Below the pieces are notes generated by a model. The model was not told the origin of the DNA and ran no database searches. It saw only the letters and a list, made by a program, of their open reading frames with translations. Source: CAVSMC01 sp963728935 (lineage in GTDB: Bacteria > Pseudomonadota > Gammaproteobacteria > Burkholderiales > Casimicrobiaceae). Taken from it: a stretch of 64,000 bases of DNA. The translations under genes and the position numbers were made by a program. Shown here one piece after another: positions 1 through 8,131 of this stretch; position 1 is the stretch's first letter; each line of letters starts with the position of its first letter. The DNA is taken from positions 186,001 through 250,000 of the forward strand of contig CAVSMC010000002.1 of NCBI GenBank assembly GCA_963728935.1. The letters are read 5' to 3'.

Positions 1-650
1 CGCCCAACCACCGCTCGACGCGAAACGTCGATGGCGACGATCTCGTCCGAGCCGGCAACCGCAACATATGCGCGGGAGGCGTCAGGAAGAAAGGCAATAC
101 CTGCGGGACCGCGACCAACCCGGATCGACTTGATTATTGCGCCCTTGGCCACATCGATGACGTCGACCGAATCACCGTCCTTCGCGCTGGCATAGATCCA
201 TCTTCCATCCGGGCTGAATACCGCATGCTCGACGTTCCTGCCGCCGATGCTTATGGTCTTCAGGACGCGCAGCGTAGGCATATCGATCAGCGCCACGGAA
301 TTGCTGTCACCAAGCAGCACGAACAGCAACTTCCCCTTGGGACTTTGCCGAACGGCTTTCACGGAGCCCCCGAGCATCGTCCGGGCGCTGTCCTTGTCCT
401 CAAAGAGATCGCGCTCGATGAGAGTTCCCGCCTGATGGCCAATGTAGAGTCGGGCACCATCGATCGATGCGGCAATTCCAGTTGGGTTATTGCCGACATT
501 GAACGTCGAAGTGACCTTGTCGGTCTTCGTGTCGATGATCGACACGGTTCCGGAGCCTTCGGTGGTGATATAGGCGAACGGCTGGCTCTCTGCCGGCGAA
601 ATGCCGAGCATCGAGACGATCATGACCATCAATGCGAGTGGCCGCGACAC
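1..650 (-). CDS. Secreted YVTN-type beta-propeller protein, 3' part beyond left edge
   Basis: The minus-strand frame is open from a GTG at 650 to the left edge, so about 216 N-terminal codons are visible. A purine-rich GAGGAGAAG ribosome site precedes the GTG. The N-terminus is hydrophobic (LALMVMIVSMLG) and ends near PAESQP, which fits a signal peptide. The mature part shows repeats of the YVTN/NHL type, such as AYITTEGSGTVSIIDTKTD, ARLYIGH and DEIVAIDVS. Such proteins fold as periplasmic beta-propellers and often accompany PQQ enzymes; the exact role is not known. It lies 112 bp after the PQQ-dehydrogenase gene on the same strand and may be co-transcribed with it. Confidence 0.8.
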   Translation of the reverse strand, partial: MSRPLALMVMIVSMLGISPAESQPFAYITTEGSGTVSIIDTKTDKVTSTFNVGNNPTGIAASIDGARLYIGHQAGTLIERDLFEDKDSARTMLGGSVKAVRQSPKGKLLFVLLGDSNSVALIDMPTLRVLKTISIGGRNVEHAVFSPDGRWIYASAKDGDSVDVIDVAKGAIIKSIRVGRGPAGIAFLPDASRAYVAVAGSDEIVAIDVSRRAVVG

Positions 651-762
651 TTTCTTCTCCTCGACTTTCGATTCCGCGCTGCGGGGATTGCAACGCGGCA
701 AAGGAGCCAGGCCGCCGCAGACATCGCGGCGGCCCGGGAGGAGGAGCATCAACGATGCTGCC

Positions 763-3465
763 TTACTTCACAACTTTCACGTTCACGGTCGACGTCAGCT
801 GCTGTTGCACGCCGTTCTGCAGAACGTTCACGTTCAGCGCCAAAGGAACAGCGTCGTCCTCGGGTATGTTGTTGTCGATATCGGCCTTGCTGAATTGCGC
901 GACGAGATGCTTGCCGCCCGACCCGACATTTGTGGATATCGGCGAGAACAGCGTCGAGGACAGGGGCGTCTTCAGCGTGACTTCGCCGTCGACGGTGTAA
1001 CCGTCCGGAATGGCGAAGTGCGCCGTGACGACACCGTTCACGCCCGTGAACACACCGTTGGCCGAGCCGAGATTTAGCGTCTTAGGAGTGAACGTCAGCG
1101 CGCCGGGCACGTCGATGGGCACGTGGTAGGCGACGATCTTGCCGGTCGGCCGCGGATCGGTACAGTCGTTGAAGAAGTACTCGCCCGCACGGTTGAAGGT
1201 GTACTGAGCGCTCTCATCGGGATTCAGCTTGAAGTTGAACACGCCTTCGAAGAACTGCGTTGCGCAGTGCGGTTTTTGGTTGGGGAAGCTCGTGAACGTG
1301 CCGGCTCCCGGATTCAGGAACGTCACCGTCGTGCCGACGGGAACGCGCAAGAAGGTCGGATTCATGCCGCTCGTGCTTGTGCTGTCGCGTGCCGAAGCGA
1401 CGTCGTTCCTCGAGTTGCGCCCGAGGTAAACCGTATTGTTCACGGTGCTGCCTTCGACGGCGCCGCCGCTGACGGGACGGCGGATCGAGAGCGGCGCCGG
1501 CGTCGGAGCCTCGCTGCTTCCGGAGACGACATTGCCCGCAGCGTCAGTGTATTTCGCCGAACCGCCGAGCTTGAACGCCCACAGCGTATCGCCCTGCGTG
1601 AGCGAATTGCCGTAGGGAATGCCCGTGCCGCTCGCGAACACGGCGACATACTGCTCCCCGCCGATCGCGTATGTGATGGCGCCCGAGCTGATCGCGAAAC
1701 CGGTCTGGAACTTCCACAACTCCTGACCCGTCACCGCGTCCATCGCGCGCAACCAGCCGGCGGGATCGCCGATGAACAGAAGGTTGCTGGCCGTCACGAG
1801 GGGATGCTGGCCATGCGCAGCGTCGAGCCCGAAGTGGTTTCTCCACACGATCTCGCCGGTGGCTCCGTTGAGCGCCACCACGCCGCCCGTCTGGTACTGG
1901 CCCAGTGCGCGAAGACCATTACCGCCTTCGGTGCGGTCATGCGCCACATTGTTCACACCGTAGGGGATGTACACGAGTCCCGTCTTTGAACTGTACGCCT
2001 GGTCTGACCAGTCGGCGCCGCCGTTCTGACTGGTTGTGGACAGGACCGGAAGATCCCAGTGATCGTCGAACAGGCAGCCCTTGCGGTGATCCGCACCATA
2101 AGCGGCCGGGAAGGTCAGGTTCGGCTTGTCGACGTCGAGGTAGTTCGGCTCGGTATAGATCAGATTCCCCAATGCGTCGGGCTGGTAGCCGTTGTAGTTC
2201 GGCACGCCGCGCCACGGGTTTCCCGGGATATTGGCGGGATCGAGCTTTTCCCAGATGACGCATTCCGGGACCCACATGCCTATAGATGGGAACTTCTGCG
2301 TTGTCGCGCTCGACTGCCTCGAATCGATCGGCCTGGGCCGCTCCTCGATCCCGGTGATCGGCTTGCCGTTGGTGCGATCGATGATGAACGTCATCGGCGC
2401 TTTGGCGCCGTAATAGATCACCTTTTTCGTTTCACCGTTGATCGTAAGGTCGGCAAGCGGCGGCGGACTGGTGTTGTCCATGTCCCAGTGGTCGTGCCGA
2501 ATCGACTGGAAATGCCACTTGTATTCGCCGGTCTTGAGGTCCAGCGCCACCAGCGAGTTGCCAAACAGGTTGTCACCGGGACGGAGCTCACCGTCCTGTG
2601 ACGAGCGGCAGCTCCTCACGTTGCCGAACGCGTAGTAGACCATCCCGAGCTCAGGATCGAGCGAGGGATGGATCCATGCCGCCACGCCCGCGGTCAGTGC
2701 GCAGCTCTCGCCGTTGACCGGCGGGCCCCACGTGGCGCCCGCATCGATGGTGTTGCCGTTCACGTCGGTGTGCACTCTTCCGGGCTCGGCGCCGCCGAAG
2801 AAATACCAGGCCAGGCTGCCGTCGCTCGAATGCACGGCGAATGCCGCATTGCGGCGCGCATCGTTGCCCCCGAGATAGACGAGACCGTCGTAATAGATCG
2901 TGGCAACCTTTTGAATGTTGCCGAGGCTCTCGCCGCCCGGGGCAGTGGGTTGGGACACCCAGACTTCCGCTCCAGTCTCCTTGTCCAACGCGACCACGCG
3001 CTGACCACCTGCCAGCGTGTACACCTTGCCGTCACCCACCGACACACCGCGGCGAGTGCCGTTCGTCGTGAACGTGGTCGGATGCCATTTCCACTTGGTC
3101 TTGCCAGTCTTGCCGTCGATGGCGATCACGTCGCCATTCGGCGCGTCCATGTAGATGACGCCGTCGATCACGATCGGCGTGGTCTGCTGACCCGTGTCGT
3201 TGTTCCCCGGTCCGGGCACCGGCGTGGTGACCGGCGCGGCGGAAACATGGTTGAGCCACACCGGGCCGAGCTTGTTGATGTTGTCCTTGTTGACCTTCGT
3301 CAGCGACGAATATCCCTGGTTGCCCAAATTGCCGGCCACCTTTGGAAAGTCCTTGTCCGCCGGCGTGCAGCATGACGACAGATCGGCCGCGCCCGCGATC
3401 GTCGAAGACGACGCCACGATCGCCGCAGCCGCGATAAGCGACGACGCGATGCCACTTGCCCTCAT
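763..3465 (-). CDS. PQQ-dependent (quinoprotein) dehydrogenase with C-terminal cupredoxin-like part
   Basis: This 900-aa protein begins with a signal peptide (residues 1-27, ending TIAGAA), so it should act in the periplasm. Residues 40-680 form the eight-bladed quinoprotein propeller, with W-motif strands such as GKTKWKW and GEYKWHF. The HDHWDMD segment near residue 324 matches the active-site region of quinoprotein alcohol dehydrogenases, where the Asp is the catalytic base. No CxxCH haem motif is present. Instead residues of about 700-785 look cupredoxin-like (RVPVGTTVTFLN, PHCATQFFEG, FFNDCTDP), followed by about 115 Ig-like residues. Electron transfer through copper rather than haem is therefore possible, but I cannot identify a full type-1 copper ligand set. 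The ATG is preceded by GGAGG. The substrate is unknown. Confidence 0.85.
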   Translation of the reverse strand: MRASGIASSLIAAAAIVASSSTIAGAADLSSCCTPADKDFPKVAGNLGNQGYSSLTKVNKDNINKLGPVWLNHVSAAPVTTPVPGPGNNDTGQQTTPIVIDGVIYMDAPNGDVIAIDGKTGKTKWKWHPTTFTTNGTRRGVSVGDGKVYTLAGGQRVVALDKETGAEVWVSQPTAPGGESLGNIQKVATIYYDGLVYLGGNDARRNAAFAVHSSDGSLAWYFFGGAEPGRVHTDVNGNTIDAGATWGPPVNGESCALTAGVAAWIHPSLDPELGMVYYAFGNVRSCRSSQDGELRPGDNLFGNSLVALDLKTGEYKWHFQSIRHDHWDMDNTSPPPLADLTINGETKKVIYYGAKAPMTFIIDRTNGKPITGIEERPRPIDSRQSSATTQKFPSIGMWVPECVIWEKLDPANIPGNPWRGVPNYNGYQPDALGNLIYTEPNYLDVDKPNLTFPAAYGADHRKGCLFDDHWDLPVLSTTSQNGGADWSDQAYSSKTGLVYIPYGVNNVAHDRTEGGNGLRALGQYQTGGVVALNGATGEIVWRNHFGLDAAHGQHPLVTASNLLFIGDPAGWLRAMDAVTGQELWKFQTGFAISSGAITYAIGGEQYVAVFASGTGIPYGNSLTQGDTLWAFKLGGSAKYTDAAGNVVSGSSEAPTPAPLSIRRPVSGGAVEGSTVNNTVYLGRNSRNDVASARDSTSTSGMNPTFLRVPVGTTVTFLNPGAGTFTSFPNQKPHCATQFFEGVFNFKLNPDESAQYTFNRAGEYFFNDCTDPRPTGKIVAYHVPIDVPGALTFTPKTLNLGSANGVFTGVNGVVTAHFAIPDGYTVDGEVTLKTPLSSTLFSPISTNVGSGGKHLVAQFSKADIDNNIPEDDAVPLALNVNVLQNGVQQQLTSTVNVKVVK

Positions 3466-3511
3466 CGATCCTCCTACACTGTCTTGCCGCTTGATGATTC
3501 GGTTTCCCAGC

Positions 3512-3528
3512 GTTCTACTGTACAGAAC
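3512..3528. promoter_or_regulatory. 17-bp palindromic operator, copy 1
   Basis: The sequence GTTCTACTGTACAGAAC lies 47 bp upstream of the PQQ-dehydrogenase start. Its outer arms GTTCT/AGAAC are perfectly symmetric around a CTGTA-like core. A near-identical copy precedes the ThuA-domain gene at 5620. It is probably the site of a dimeric repressor or activator; the IclR protein at 9759 is one candidate. Confidence 0.6.
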
Positions 3529-3712
3529 AACGTTTCATAACTCTAGGAGACGGACTGCGACTTGTCAATGCAAGCGCGCATCGATTCGTTGACGCGGTGA
3601 AACGCGATGTGAGCGGCGAACGAAGACGAAGCGTCTTGACATGACCGCGTGTAACGCTCAACCGAGGCAACACGATCGCCGCTCGTCCCGCAGCAGCTTC
3701 ACCATGCAAGGA

Positions 3713-4438
3713 TCAGTGGATCGCGATGACGCCCTGCACGACGGACGCGCTGCTCCGCTCCTTCGCTCCCGGCTTGTCGGTGATTGCGACGTTCTCCAAC
3801 CTGATCGGAGACGTTCCAGGTTTGATTGCTTCGAACCGGAGCACGACAATGCTGCCCGTTCCCGACATGAACTGTCCGTTGCCCAGGCTGAAGCCGACGT
3901 CGATATTGCCCTCGCTCGGCTCCTGCACCGCTAGCTCGGACGCAACGGCGCCGCCTTGCGCCAAAGCTCCCCGCGACCATCCGACAAGCGCCAAGCGCCG
4001 GTTGTCATAGGTCACCGCGAGCGACAGATCATGCATTCCGCCACTCGCGTCCATCTGGATTCGGGCCTCGAAGACGTTCCCCACTTGGACGTCCGTTGGC
4101 GCAACCACGTGCAACCGTGCGCGCGCGACGCTCGCCGGCCGCAAGTGCTCAGGCGAAGGTCTCATCGCGCCGGACACGGCCGTCAAACGTCTTTCGGCCG
4201 CATCGTTGAAGCTTGGGGGTGCAACGTGCGAGCGCTCTCGTGCGGTCGTGTCCTTGGCACCGCTCGACGGAAATTGTGCGCTGATCCTGCCGCGCCAGTC
4301 GCTGTCAGTCCAGAAATGCACCACGCCCACCGCACCGGCGAAGACGACAACCAAGAGAATCCGCGTGTTTCTGACGAGCATTTGAAAGCGGAGTACGGTC
4401 GACGACGAGCGGCGCCGGTACGTTGGCGGAGCCCGCAT
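3713..4438 (-). CDS. Membrane-anchored cohesin-domain-like protein
   Basis: The frame encodes 241 aa. A hydrophobic stretch (ILLVVVFAGAVGVVHFW, about residues 27-43) would anchor it in the inner membrane with a periplasmic C-terminus. Residues of about 105-241 resemble the cohesin/carbohydrate-binding fold: VGNVFEARIQMD, a DNRRLALVGW strand, GTGSIVVLRFEA near the end, then a final beta strand. Such domains occur in type II secretion-associated and surface proteins and act in protein-protein contact. A start at the second Met (4381) is possible, since neither ATG has a strong ribosome site. It sits between the PQQ enzyme and the ThuA-domain gene on the same strand. Confidence 0.65.
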   Translation of the reverse strand: MRAPPTYRRRSSSTVLRFQMLVRNTRILLVVVFAGAVGVVHFWTDSDWRGRISAQFPSSGAKDTTARERSHVAPPSFNDAAERRLTAVSGAMRPSPEHLRPASVARARLHVVAPTDVQVGNVFEARIQMDASGGMHDLSLAVTYDNRRLALVGWSRGALAQGGAVASELAVQEPSEGNIDVGFSLGNGQFMSGTGSIVVLRFEAIKPGTSPIRLENVAITDKPGAKERSSASVVQGVIAIH

Positions 4439-4506
4439 CGAGGAATTTCAAAGCGGGCCGGGACCCCCTCGAGGTCCCGGCCACAAAGTGGCGATGTGCG
4501 GTCAGA

Positions 4507-5526
4507 TCACGACTTGCAGAACGGAATGTTCCCCATCGCCGAGAGTATGCCGTTGACGATCAGCCGCTTGAACTCGGCCTGACCCGGGAAGCTCGAGCCA
4601 TCCGTGAACGCATCGGCGTGGTGGCCGAGCGTCGTCAACCAGGCGCGCCCGCCGTCGTAATACTGACACCACGCGACTGGATGGAAGTCACCGTGTCCCG
4701 GATGAACGGTGCGCCGGGTGGCGAGCGTGTTCTCGTCGACGGTAGCGAGGAACTTCACCATTGTCGGATACGGAACCAGGTTGTACCACTCGTCCCTGAA
4801 GGCGAAGCGCGCCGGCAGCCCATTGGTCGAGGAATCATTCTTCGCGACGATCTGCACGTCACCATCCTGGAACGATCCGTGGTCGTAGTAGTTGGCGTTG
4901 CCGAGCAGACCCTCATACCACGGCCAGTTGTACTCGGTGCCGAACGCGTTGTGGATGCCGACAAAACCGCCGCCCGCGCGCATGTACTGCCGCAGCAAGA
5001 CCTTCGCGGCGTCGAGATAGGCACCGGTCGTCGTATTCACCGCGCGTGTCGGATCGACCGCTGTCCCGTGCTTCCACAGCGTGTCGCGGCTCGTGCTGAT
5101 GAAGATCACCGCTTTGTACTGGTTCAGATTGCTGAGCTGCGTCACGTCCTCGGTGTAATCGACGGCGACACCCTGCTCGCCCATCCACTTGATGATCGCG
5201 TTCTGCACGACATTTGCGGGCGTGAGCGGCGGGTTCTTGCCGGCCGCCAATGCCGGGCCCAGATTGGCATGGCGCGGACCGGCAGTGCGCGTATAGAGCA
5301 GGACCTTGTTCTGTCGGTCGGAGACCCACGGGTGATAGCAGCGGGGGTCCGTCCCGCGACAGACGTTGTAGATGGGGTCGAAGTTGTCCTTGGTGCCCGG
5401 TGGCACGTTGCTGTTGGTCGGCTCGGCCACCGTCGGCTCGCTCGGACCGGCCACGGCGGTCCCTGCGATCATGGCTAGCGAAAGCGCGCTGGCCGCAAGG
5501 GCCGAGCGTAATACCCGTTTCGTCAT
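4507..5526 (-). CDS. Secreted ThuA-like domain protein
   Basis: The protein has 339 aa. The start at 5526 is chosen over longer upstream frames because GGAGG lies 7 bp before it and a clean signal peptide follows (MTKRVLRSALAAS to GTAVAG). The mature part carries the ThuA fold of the glutamine-amidotransferase-like superfamily: VLLYTRTAG near the start, YKAVIFISTS, GGGFVGIHNAFG, a WYNLVPYP segment and GRAWLTTLGHHADAF near the end. ThuA proteins are linked to trehalose and other sugar-derivative breakdown, often beside haem or PQQ domains; here no such domain is fused. A 17-bp palindrome stands about 94 bp upstream. The reaction is unknown. Confidence 0.8.
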   Translation of the reverse strand: MTKRVLRSALAASALSLAMIAGTAVAGPSEPTVAEPTNSNVPPGTKDNFDPIYNVCRGTDPRCYHPWVSDRQNKVLLYTRTAGPRHANLGPALAAGKNPPLTPANVVQNAIIKWMGEQGVAVDYTEDVTQLSNLNQYKAVIFISTSRDTLWKHGTAVDPTRAVNTTTGAYLDAAKVLLRQYMRAGGGFVGIHNAFGTEYNWPWYEGLLGNANYYDHGSFQDGDVQIVAKNDSSTNGLPARFAFRDEWYNLVPYPTMVKFLATVDENTLATRRTVHPGHGDFHPVAWCQYYDGGRAWLTTLGHHADAFTDGSSFPGQAEFKRLIVNGILSAMGNIPFCKS

Positions 5527-5619
5527 CTCTACTTCCTCCGATGATGCACGTGCACGAGCCAAATGGCCCGCGCGCCCGCGCGTTGTTACAAGCGGATCCG
5601 AGCCTGGGAAAAAGCGATC

Positions 5620-5636
5620 GTTCTGCTGTACAGAAC
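5620..5636. promoter_or_regulatory. 17-bp palindromic operator, copy 2
   Basis: The sequence GTTCTGCTGTACAGAAC differs from the copy at 3512 by one base and also precedes a minus-strand gene (ThuA-like). Flanking bases are partly shared too, with a C before the palindrome and GTT a few bases after it. The rest of the 5527-5908 gap shows only a T-rich tract (5642-5650) and no gene. Confidence 0.6.
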
Positions 5637-5908
5637 GCTGTTGCTTTTTTAGTATCTTGGCCGCCGGAACCGATGTCAATAGCCGCGCCGCATGTCCGTC
5701 TCGGGTCGGCGGGCAACCGCTACGCCCTGAATGCCACGATTGATCTGTGGCATGAACGACGGTACGATGCGCGCCTCCGGATCGCGCCGCGCCCGCTTTC
5801 GCCCGCACACCCGTTTAGTCCCGCAACGGACTCGCAACATGCGGCTGACTCGCCGTGGCAGGCGAGACGCGGCGCTCGCGACTGCGAAATCCTCGTCTTG
5901 CTTGCCCG

Positions 5909-6706
5909 ATGCAGGCTCCAGGACTGTTCGCCCTTTCATTGCTGATCGCGTCGGCTTCTGCCGCCGAAGCTCCGCGCCACCCCGACGTGTGGGGATTCGC
6001 TTTCGACGCGACGCCCGCCTCCGCCGGCGAACTGCTCGAGCGCCAATATCCGGATTGCAGGCCCGCACGCTCGGTCTATCACGCGTCTTCGTCGCACGCC
6101 GAGGAAGTGACGGCCGCACTCGACATCAACGCGGGTCTAATTCACAACGACCCGGCCGTTTCGGATGCCTGCCCCGACAGCCCCGGGGGTGCAGGAGCAA
6201 CCGACGGGATCGAGCTCCTCTTTCTGCATCGCGAACTCGACCTGGCGCAACCGCTCTACCACGTGGACACCAGACGCGTGTATCCCGATACGGTGTATGC
6301 GGGCGACAAGCGCATCCGCAAGCCGTTCGAAGCGTTGCGTGCGGAGCTCTTTCGCAAGTACGGCAAGCCCACCGACGAGCGTCGCGAGAAGGTTGTGTCC
6401 TCGGCGGAGAATCTGGCTCGCAGTCTTGCAGTGCGTCCGGCGGCAAAGCGCGAGGACTACGTCGTGCGCTATCTCTGGTCGCGCGCAGGACGGCTGCCCG
6501 CCGAAGAACACGAGGGCTCGACGTGCGACTGCGGCGGCCCTTACGTTAAGGCTGAAATCGAAATCAGCCGGTCGCCCGTCACCATTCCCAAGAATCGCTA
6601 TTACGTGCTCAGCGTGCGGCTGTTGTTGGAAGACCCCGTGCAGCGCAGCCGGCAGGATCGCTGGAATGCGCAGTGGCAGAACCGCGACTCACAGGGTAAG
6701 AAGTGA
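5909..6706 (+). CDS. Secreted protein of unknown function
   Basis: The open frame begins at 5855, but the ATG at 5909 gives a clean signal peptide (MQAPGLFALSLLIASASA), so I use it; no strong ribosome site is visible for either start. The mature protein of about 245 aa has no motif that I recognise. It contains a short Cys pair (STCDCGG) and is rich in charged residues. It is isolated between the ThuA gene (divergent) and the CoA-transferase gene (convergent). Third-position GC is high and regular across the frame, which supports real coding. Confidence 0.6.
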   Translation: MQAPGLFALSLLIASASAAEAPRHPDVWGFAFDATPASAGELLERQYPDCRPARSVYHASSSHAEEVTAALDINAGLIHNDPAVSDACPDSPGGAGATDGIELLFLHRELDLAQPLYHVDTRRVYPDTVYAGDKRIRKPFEALRAELFRKYGKPTDERREKVVSSAENLARSLAVRPAAKREDYVVRYLWSRAGRLPAEEHEGSTCDCGGPYVKAEIEISRSPVTIPKNRYYVLSVRLLLEDPVQRSRQDRWNAQWQNRDSQGKK

Positions 6707-6856
6707 GAACGGAATCGATATCGGCATGGAGCGAAACAGTGGTCGCCATAGCGGCTGCGATGACCGGCAGCTTCGCCTGTTGTCGCCACTACATGGTGCT
6801 GCGGCGGCCTCGTCATTCGTCGCGCCTCGTGCGCGCGACGACCCGTCAGACAATCC

Positions 6857-8110
6857 CTAGATCGCGCCGCACCTGCGCAAACGCGCAATGTCGTCGTCGC
6901 CGTACCCCAGCCCGGCCAGCACCTCGTCGGTATGCTCACCGAGTGCAGGTGGTGGAGCGGTGATCGCCGGATCCGCTCCCGACAGGCGAAACCCGGAGCG
7001 CATCACGGTGACCGACCGCTCGAGACCTGGCATCGCGAGCGTGCAAAGGACGTTGCGCGCAACCAGCTGCTCCAAGTCCAGCGCCTCGGGAACCGAGAGG
7101 ACGCGGCCGGCGGGAACCCCCCGCTCGTTCAGGATTCGCTCCCACTGCGCAGCCGGCTTGCGGCGCAGCGCATCCTCGAGCGCCGCGTTCAGTGCGGCGC
7201 GGTGACACTTGCGTGCCTCGCGCTTCGCGAAGCGCGCGTCCTGCAACCACTGTTCGCGGCCCACCGCCACAGCAAGGGCCTCGAACTGCTCCTGCTTGTT
7301 CGCGGCGATATTGAGCAGGCCGCTCGCCGTCGCGAAAGTGCCGGACGGGGCTGCCGTGAAGTTGTGGTTCCCCATCGGCACCGGTGCCTGCCCGCCGACT
7401 AGATAGTTGGAAACCACCCAACCCATTGCCCCCAGCATCGAGTCGAGCATCGACACGTCGATATAGGCACCTTCACCGGTCGCGGTGCGGCGTACGAGGG
7501 CGGCGCAAATGGCGAAGGCGGCCATGAGTCCGCCGAACGTGTCGGCGACCGGATAGCCGACGCGCATCGGCGCGCAGCTTTCGTCTCCGGTGATGCTCAT
7601 CACGCCCGCAAGGCCTTGGATGATCTGGTCGTAGGCCGGCGCATCGCGCATCGGTCCCGTCTCTCCGAATCCTGAGATCGCGCAGTAAACGAGCGACGGA
7701 TTATCGGCGAGCAGGGCGTCGTGACCGATTCCCAAGCGTTCCATCACGCCGGGACGGAAATTCTCGACCAGCACGGCCGCGCTGCGCGCGAGCCTGCGCA
7801 GAACATCGCGCCCCGCATCGCTCTTCAGGTTGACGGTCACCGATTTCTTGCCTGCGTTCTGCGCAAGAAACGAAACACCCATGAGGCGCGAATTAAGCGT
7901 CTCGTCCGCGCCGAGCTGGCGCGCCACGTCGCCGGTGCGAGGCACTTCCACTTTCACGACCTCCGCGCCGAGCTGAGCGAGCTGATAGGTGCAGAACGGA
8001 CCGGACAGGACGTTGGTGAGGTCGAGGATGCGCACGCCCGCGAGAAGCGGGCGGCGTTGCTCCTCGGCGTCGCCCCGCATCGCGTTACTAGCCAACCCCA
8101 ACGGAGTCAT
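6857..8110 (-). CDS. Family III CoA-transferase (CaiB/BaiF type)
   Basis: The 417-aa protein has the length and landmarks of class III acyl-CoA transferases, which move CoA between carboxylic acids through an Asp-acyl anhydride. The N-terminal block reads GVRILDLTNVLSGPFCTYQLAQLGAEVVK in pieces typical of the family. Asp161 in AYDQIIQG matches the catalytic Asp of formyl-CoA transferase. VENFRPGV and GYPVADTFGG are also conserved. It starts 21 bp after the aldehyde dehydrogenase gene, so the two probably form one transcript divergent from the IclR gene. A joint role in oxidising an aldehyde and activating the acid is inferred. Confidence 0.9.
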   Translation of the reverse strand: MTPLGLASNAMRGDAEEQRRPLLAGVRILDLTNVLSGPFCTYQLAQLGAEVVKVEVPRTGDVARQLGADETLNSRLMGVSFLAQNAGKKSVTVNLKSDAGRDVLRRLARSAAVLVENFRPGVMERLGIGHDALLADNPSLVYCAISGFGETGPMRDAPAYDQIIQGLAGVMSITGDESCAPMRVGYPVADTFGGLMAAFAICAALVRRTATGEGAYIDVSMLDSMLGAMGWVVSNYLVGGQAPVPMGNHNFTAAPSGTFATASGLLNIAANKQEQFEALAVAVGREQWLQDARFAKREARKCHRAALNAALEDALRRKPAAQWERILNERGVPAGRVLSVPEALDLEQLVARNVLCTLAMPGLERSVTVMRSGFRLSGADPAITAPPPALGEHTDEVLAGLGYGDDDIARLRRCGAI

Positions 8111-8131
8111 CGCTAAACTGCACCCGTTCGT

